A stretch of DNA of 64,000 nt. Source: Oscillospiraceae bacterium. GTDB taxonomy: Bacteria; Bacillota; Clostridia; Oscillospirales; CAG-382. A program made the position numbers and the translations under genes. The stretch's first letter is position 1; each line of letters starts with the position of its first letter. This document shows positions 60,536-64,000 of the stretch, in pieces. Below the pieces are notes generated by a model. It was not told the DNA's origin and did not search any database. It saw nothing but the letters and a program-made list of their open reading frames with translations. The stretch is taken from the NCBI GenBank assembly GCA_015064895.1, contig SVRI01000007.1:22961-86960 (forward strand), given 5' to 3'.

Positions 60536-60554
60536 TTTCCAACTCTTTATTATT

Positions 60555-60580
60555 TCCCCGGGGAAATCCTCGGGGATTTT
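60555..60580 (+). terminator. Third hairpin terminator
   Basis: TCCCCG (60555-60560)/CGGGGA (60571-60576) followed by TTTT. A perfect palindrome TTTCCCCGGGGAAA overlaps it. Confidence 0.55.
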
Positions 60581-60589
60581 GCTATATAA

Positions 60590-60618
60590 AAACAAAAAAG
60601 GCAGATTTCTCCGCCTTT
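60590..60618 (-). terminator. Terminator of the creatinase-like/ASRT/creatininase operon
   Basis: Minus strand: AAAGGC (60613-60618)/GCCTTT (60597-60602) followed by a T-run, 12 bases after the creatininase stop. Confidence 0.75.
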
Positions 60619-60629
60619 AAGTTTTGTAA

Positions 60630-61364
60630 TCATACAATTTTCTTATTGAGATATTCAAGCGACTGTCTTACCATTTCATCGCCGAGTTCTTTTGATGCCT
60701 CGCTTGCACTTTCTGTGAACCAATGCTTGATTTCATGAAGTCTTTCAAGCTTTACTGCATCGGGATAGAGTGACATGAGAATAGAGCACTCATACTTACC
60801 TGCGTGGTCATAGCCAGTTGCATTCTGCACCTCGGTGCTCATGGTAGGAATAACCTTTATCCAGCTAAAAGGATCATCGCCGCCGCCGAGATTTTCATAG
60901 TAGTCGGCATAGCTTTCACTTCCCCACCAGCCACGCCCTTGTGTCTTTTCAAGGTATCTCATAATTGCTCTTTGCGAAGCCTTCATATAGGAAAGAGTCA
61001 TAGGCTTTAAGTTTTCTTGCTCAAACTGGTGATGGATAACTACGTATACATTACGAAGACCTGCTTCGAGGAAGCTTGTAAATATCTGCATAAGATAGCT
61101 CTCAAATACATCTTCCTCAATATGAACTGTACCGCTTGTTTCATCTGCAACGGCGTAGCTTGAGGGGCTATAATAAATTGAAGGAGCAATCATAAGCTCT
61201 TTTGTTTCGGAAAGCTTCTTTATAAGACCTTCAGCAATAAGAGTATCGCATCCGTAAGAGCAATGAGGACCGTGATATTCAACAGTACCGCCGCACATTA
61301 CAAAGGGAACTCTGTTTTCCTTAACATGCCCGAATTCTTTTGGAAAGCTCATATTGAATTCCAT
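60630..61364 (-). CDS. Creatininase family amidohydrolase
   Basis: 244 residues. The family metal site is recognisable: GGTVEYHGPHCSYGCDT (Glu-x-His and Asp ligands, near residue 26) and VVIHHQFEQEN. A late STEVQNATGYDHAGKYECS segment is the usual Gly/His/Glu stretch near the active site. Members cleave cyclic amides such as creatinine, or act on modified purines and formamides. The substrate is unknown. The ATG at 61364 follows AAAGGAAG. An upstream in-frame start runs into the ASRT gene and lacks a site. It is last in a three-gene operon. Confidence 0.82.
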   Translation of the reverse strand: MEFNMSFPKEFGHVKENRVPFVMCGGTVEYHGPHCSYGCDTLIAEGLIKKLSETKELMIAPSIYYSPSSYAVADETSGTVHIEEDVFESYLMQIFTSFLEAGLRNVYVVIHHQFEQENLKPMTLSYMKASQRAIMRYLEKTQGRGWWGSESYADYYENLGGGDDPFSWIKVIPTMSTEVQNATGYDHAGKYECSILMSLYPDAVKLERLHEIKHWFTESASEASKELGDEMVRQSLEYLNKKIV

Positions 61365-61380
61365 AAAAACACTTCCTTTA

Positions 61381-61764
61381 TTACTCGGAATAGCCGAGAG
61401 TTGTATAGAACGCGAGATTTGCCTGTGTATTATCAAGTCTACCGTACTGAAGAACGATAGGAGTTGAACTTGAAATCTTCATAGCATACTGGGTTTCAAA
61501 GGGAACTTCGAAACCGCACATGTGCTCAAGATTATTCATTCTGAAGCATTTTACCCTCTTTGCACCTACAACCCACTTGATATCTGTGTAAGGGTCTTTG
61601 TCTGTAAAATAGATTTCAACATTGATTTCGGCATCAACATCAGAATCATTCACAATGATAACCGACTCATGTCCCTTTGCGACACCTTCTCCTGGTTTTG
61701 GCAATTCGCAATCCGGAATAATCCAGTTTTTCTTACCTAAAACGTTATTACACATCGAGTTCAA
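61381..61764 (-). CDS. ASRT (sensory rhodopsin transducer) family protein
   Basis: 127 residues. The sequence fits the Anabaena sensory rhodopsin transducer family: GKKNWIIPDCELPKPGEG, GHESVIIVNDSDVDAEINVE, IYFTDKDPY, FRMNNLEH and TPIVLQYGRLDNTQAN. These are small beta-sandwich proteins predicted to bind small molecules. No rhodopsin gene is nearby, so a light-sensing role is unlikely. The TTG start at 61764 has GAGG five bases upstream and lies inside the end of the M24 gene. An ATG three codons later is too far from that site. Confidence 0.82.
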   Translation of the reverse strand: MNSMCNNVLGKKNWIIPDCELPKPGEGVAKGHESVIIVNDSDVDAEINVEIYFTDKDPYTDIKWVVGAKRVKCFRMNNLEHMCGFEVPFETQYAMKISSSTPIVLQYGRLDNTQANLAFYTTLGYSE

Positions 61765-62920
61765 TAATTCCTCTCTTCAAGTAATCGGTCATAGAGATGC
61801 ATCCATCCTTACCTACAGCCGCACCGATTTCCCAACGGCAGCCGAATGTAGGACCGGAAATAAATGTATCAACCTGGAATGTCATATTTTCTTGAAGGCT
61901 GTAGTCGCTGACGGTTTCCATCCAGGGTGCTTCAACTTCAATCATACCTGTACCGTGGCAAGGACCGTAAACAAAGTTATCCTTATAGCCAGCATCTTCA
62001 TAAAGCTTGTAAAAGCCCTTTGCAATATCGGACGCAATAACGCCTGCCTTAATCTGATCCTTTGTCCAGTTATGGGCATCGAGGCAGAACTGAACAAGTT
62101 CGCGTCTTTTGCCTTCAAGTTTACCCATAACTACAGGTAGACCGATAGAAGGAGAATAGCCGTCAATCTTTGCGGAAAGGTTGAGCTGAACAATATCGCC
62201 CTTCTTGATTTCTCTGTAGCAAGAACGGGAAATAGCATGTCTTGTACTTTCTTCGCTGAACACGTACATAGGAAGACCTTCGTATTCTGCGCCTTCTTCG
62301 TAAATAACCTTCTGAGCTATACCAACCATCTGAAGCTCAGTTACACCGGGACGGAGGTTTTTGATAACTTCATCTGTTGCCTTTTCAATAATTCTGAAGC
62401 CTTCCTTGATACAAGCAAGTTCATTGACACTCTTAATCTTACGAAGTTCAACCATGATATCGTTACAAAGAACGATTTCAGCATCGGGATAGCTTTCCTT
62501 AAGACCAAAGTATACAGGAAGTGTACATTCAACGTAGCTGCCAAGCCCAATCTTTACCTTCTTGCCTGTAACACCGAGGCTCTTAAACACATCTTCAAAA
62601 GTATCTGCCTTAAGTTCGGGATAAGAAGGGTCGGCCGATTCTCTGAATTCCTTGAGGACAAAAATCTTATCGAGCTTGTTTCTGTCAGCACCGAAAATTG
62701 CAGATTCGGGACCTACTAAAAGTGCCGAGTCACCGTTTGCCGAAATAGCAACACCGGCTCTTTCAAACAAAGGCCAGAAACCGCTGAAATATCTTGCATT
62801 TGCGTAGTCAGATTCCGTACTTACAACAATCATGATGTCAAGTCCTTTATCTGCCACCATCTTTGCTGCCTTTGCGACTCTTTCCTTATACTCATAATCT
62901 GGAATATAAATTCTGCTCAT
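61748..62920 (-). CDS. M24 (creatinase/aminopeptidase P fold) protein with altered metal site
   Basis: 390 residues with the two-domain layout of prolidase, aminopeptidase P and creatinase. The N-terminal creatinase_N domain spans about 1-155, and the pita-bread domain follows. Of the five metal ligands of M24 peptidases, the two Asp are replaced (Asn247 in VQLNLSA and Ser258 in GYSPSIG). One Glu is Asp351 (FQVDTF). His322 (HGTG) and Glu364 (RWEIGA) remain. This pattern argues against metallopeptidase activity and recalls creatinase, which is metal-free. It opens the operon, divergent from an AraC gene. Confidence 0.85.
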   Translation of the reverse strand: MSRIYIPDYEYKERVAKAAKMVADKGLDIMIVVSTESDYANARYFSGFWPLFERAGVAISANGDSALLVGPESAIFGADRNKLDKIFVLKEFRESADPSYPELKADTFEDVFKSLGVTGKKVKIGLGSYVECTLPVYFGLKESYPDAEIVLCNDIMVELRKIKSVNELACIKEGFRIIEKATDEVIKNLRPGVTELQMVGIAQKVIYEEGAEYEGLPMYVFSEESTRHAISRSCYREIKKGDIVQLNLSAKIDGYSPSIGLPVVMGKLEGKRRELVQFCLDAHNWTKDQIKAGVIASDIAKGFYKLYEDAGYKDNFVYGPCHGTGMIEVEAPWMETVSDYSLQENMTFQVDTFISGPTFGCRWEIGAAVGKDGCISMTDYLKRGIIELDV

Positions 62921-62940
62921 AATTTTTCCGCCTTTCTTTT

Positions 62941-62971
62941 TGCCATATCGGCATTTTACAATTCAATTATA
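62941..62971 (-). promoter_or_regulatory. Likely -10 region and palindrome upstream of the M24 gene
   Basis: Minus strand: TATAAT at 62966-62971, preceded by TGTGATA, with no clear -35 box. Between it and the gene lies TGCC-N5-GGCA (62941-62953), a possible operator for the divergent AraC regulator. Confidence 0.4.
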
Positions 62972-63056
62972 TATCACAATGAAAAAAATGTATTTACACG
63001 ATATTTTTATAGATTTGCACAATCATAAATAAATTTACTTTTTTTCAACACTTCTG

Positions 63057-63085
63057 TTCAAATTTAAGAATAGAATTGATATAAA
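63057..63085 (+). promoter_or_regulatory. Promoter of the AraC regulator gene
   Basis: TTCAAA (63057-63062), 17-bp spacer, TATAAA (63080-63085) with TG one base before the -10 box. Confidence 0.6.
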
Positions 63086-63107
63086 CACCTAAAAGGAGCA
63101 TGTTTTT

Positions 63108-63986
63108 ATGGACTTCAAACTTCAGGGCTTTTCCCTACCGATGACTGTAACCGGTATTGCCAACATTCACTATTTTGAATTCACAAAGGAATATCATACT
63201 ACCGAAAATTTTCATAATTTCTGTGAACTGCTGTTTGTAGATAACGGCGAAATCGAAGTAAAGTCAGAAAACTATCAAGGTGTATTATCAGTAAATCAGC
63301 TGATTATACACCGGCCTAACGAAAAACATTCACTGAAAGGCTTCGGAGACACCGCCCCGAACATAATCATCATCGGTTTTGAATGTAATTGTGCCGAGCT
63401 TATTGAATTTTCTAAAACACCGATAACACTTTCCACCGAACACAAAAGAATTTTATCCAAAATTATGCAGGAAGGCATGAGCATCTATGAACCGCCATAT
63501 GACATCCCAAACACAACCTTTATGAAAAAGCGTAAAGAATATCCCTTTGGTGCCGACCAGATGATAAAAAACACACTTGAAGCATTTCTTATAATGCTTG
63601 TGCGCGACTTCAAATACGTCAAAACGGGCAGTTACAAATCCGGCTCTGATGCTGAAAACAACATCAAAAATGTTCACCAATACATAGACGAACACTTTAC
63701 AGAAAACATAACCCTAGACAACCTTTGCTTTATTTTCGGCACAAACAAGACAAGTCTTTGCCGCGATTTCAAAAAGAGCTACGGCATGACAATAGTTGAA
63801 TATGTTCACGAAAAACGGATTCAAAAGGCAAAAAATCTACTGAGGCAAAACGATTTATCCGTTACAGAAATTTCCTATATGCTTGGATTTGTATCGGTTC
63901 ACTATTTTTGCAGACTCTTCAACAAGCTTGTAGGTTTATCGCCTACCATGTATCAGAAAAGTATTAAGTCAAAACTCAGTTTATAG
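63108..63986 (+). CDS. AraC family transcriptional regulator
   Basis: 292 residues. An N-terminal cupin sensor (NFHNFCELLFVDNGEIEV, LIIHRPNEKHSLKG) and a C-terminal double helix-turn-helix (about 187-285: ITLDNLCFIFGTNKTSLCRD and VTEISYMLGFVSVHYFCRLF) make up the standard length. It is divergent from the M24/ASRT/creatininase operon across 187 bp, so that operon is its probable target. AAAGGAG lies nine bases before the ATG. The effector is unknown. Confidence 0.9.
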   Translation: MDFKLQGFSLPMTVTGIANIHYFEFTKEYHTTENFHNFCELLFVDNGEIEVKSENYQGVLSVNQLIIHRPNEKHSLKGFGDTAPNIIIIGFECNCAELIEFSKTPITLSTEHKRILSKIMQEGMSIYEPPYDIPNTTFMKKRKEYPFGADQMIKNTLEAFLIMLVRDFKYVKTGSYKSGSDAENNIKNVHQYIDEHFTENITLDNLCFIFGTNKTSLCRDFKKSYGMTIVEYVHEKRIQKAKNLLRQNDLSVTEISYMLGFVSVHYFCRLFNKLVGLSPTMYQKSIKSKLSL

Positions 63987-64000
63987 CTATAAAACTTTAT

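Larger units (their letters stand above)
60261..60540 (+). repeat. 136-bp tandem duplication downstream of the hydrogenase operon
   Basis: Two copies start at 60269 and 60405. Each has CTCTTTGATAAAAA, then AGCAAAGAGAAAATAATTTA, a TTATGGTTTAGATTTAAATT segment and a CCCCGAC/GTCGGGG terminator. The first is preceded by a perfect 14-bp hairpin CTTACTTTCTCTTT (60261-60274)/AAAGAGAAAGTAAG (60280-60293), whose counterpart in copy 2 has decayed. The copies differ at only a few positions. No credible ORF. Confidence 0.85.

Noticed and set aside
60269..60540. Repeats considered as a CRISPR array
   Set aside because: There are only two units of 136 bp with no spacers. The conserved parts are terminators.
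61381..61764. ASRT protein as part of a light-sensing system
   Set aside because: No rhodopsin gene is present. The neighbours are hydrolases, and the family is widespread in bacteria without rhodopsins.

Overview
The window looks like the chromosome of an anaerobic, spore-forming, low-GC Gram-positive bacterium of class Clostridia. Evidence: dipicolinate synthase genes (dpaA/dpaB) and spoVAC, a soluble electron-bifurcating [FeFe]-hydrogenase with H-cluster maturases, Rex, sigma-A-type promoters, strong Shine-Dalgarno sites with frequent TTG starts, and a dockerin-bearing secreted protease. An Oscillospiraceae/Ruminococcaceae-like gut or rumen member is plausible but not proven. No rRNA, prophage, insertion sequence or CRISPR array was seen. 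Apart from three repeat regions the DNA is densely coding.

Layout. 1-3.5 kb: start of a sodium-symporter gene, tRNA-Arg(ACG) with two degenerate tandem copies of its 3' end, a CE2-like esterase, and the dipicolinate operon. 3.6-9.9 kb: phoH - ybeY/era (one fused ORF) - recO - mutS2 - lipoprotein. 9.8-12.9 kb: TM1266 - hydE - hydG behind a promoter with a Rex-like box and a terminator/antiterminator leader. 12.9-18.7 kb: an AraC regulator with an extra C-terminal domain, divergent from a 1412-residue secreted SGNH protein. 18.7-26.9 kb: mutL-tgt, an HD protein and a deacetylase-like protein on the other strand, then comEB - PTP - rimI - tsaD - rex. 26.9-34.4 kb: DUF6062, OGG glycosylase, zinc-ribbon protein, spoVAC/MBOAT divergent pair, parB, membrane and MORN proteins, TrmH-type methyltransferase. 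34.5-39.6 kb (minus): phosphodiesterase - hypothetical - thiI - cinA - methyltransferase/GNAT fusion. 39.6-40.4 kb: three small unknown genes. 40.3-44.5 kb (minus): aminotransferase - trpS - tagO-like - hypothetical. 44.6-45.2 kb: non-coding inverted pair of a structured repeat. 45.2-51.1 kb (minus): ribF - dac - dxs - dockerin subtilase. 51.2-51.9 kb: queT with a structured leader. 52.0-60.3 kb: the hydrogenase operon. 60.3-60.6 kb: 136-bp tandem repeat carrying terminators. 60.6-64 kb: a creatinase-like - ASRT - creatininase operon divergent from an AraC regulator.

How the parts fit. The hyd operon encodes the NuoE-, thioredoxin-like [2Fe-2S]-, NuoF- and HydA-type subunits of an NAD(P)H-linked [FeFe]-hydrogenase. 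Between the first and the later subunits sit two DRTGG proteins, two GHKL ATPases, a PHP phosphoesterase and a HydA-like sensor candidate. HydE/HydG and the TM1266 protein are 40 kb away. hydF is not in the window. Both hyd promoters overlap an 18-bp Rex-like palindrome, and rex itself is in the window. This suggests NADH/NAD+ control of both the enzyme and its maturation.

The points most worth a second look are the YbeY-Era fusion, the paired Rex-like boxes, the hydE attenuator, the creatinase-like/ASRT/creatininase cluster, and the structured repeats.
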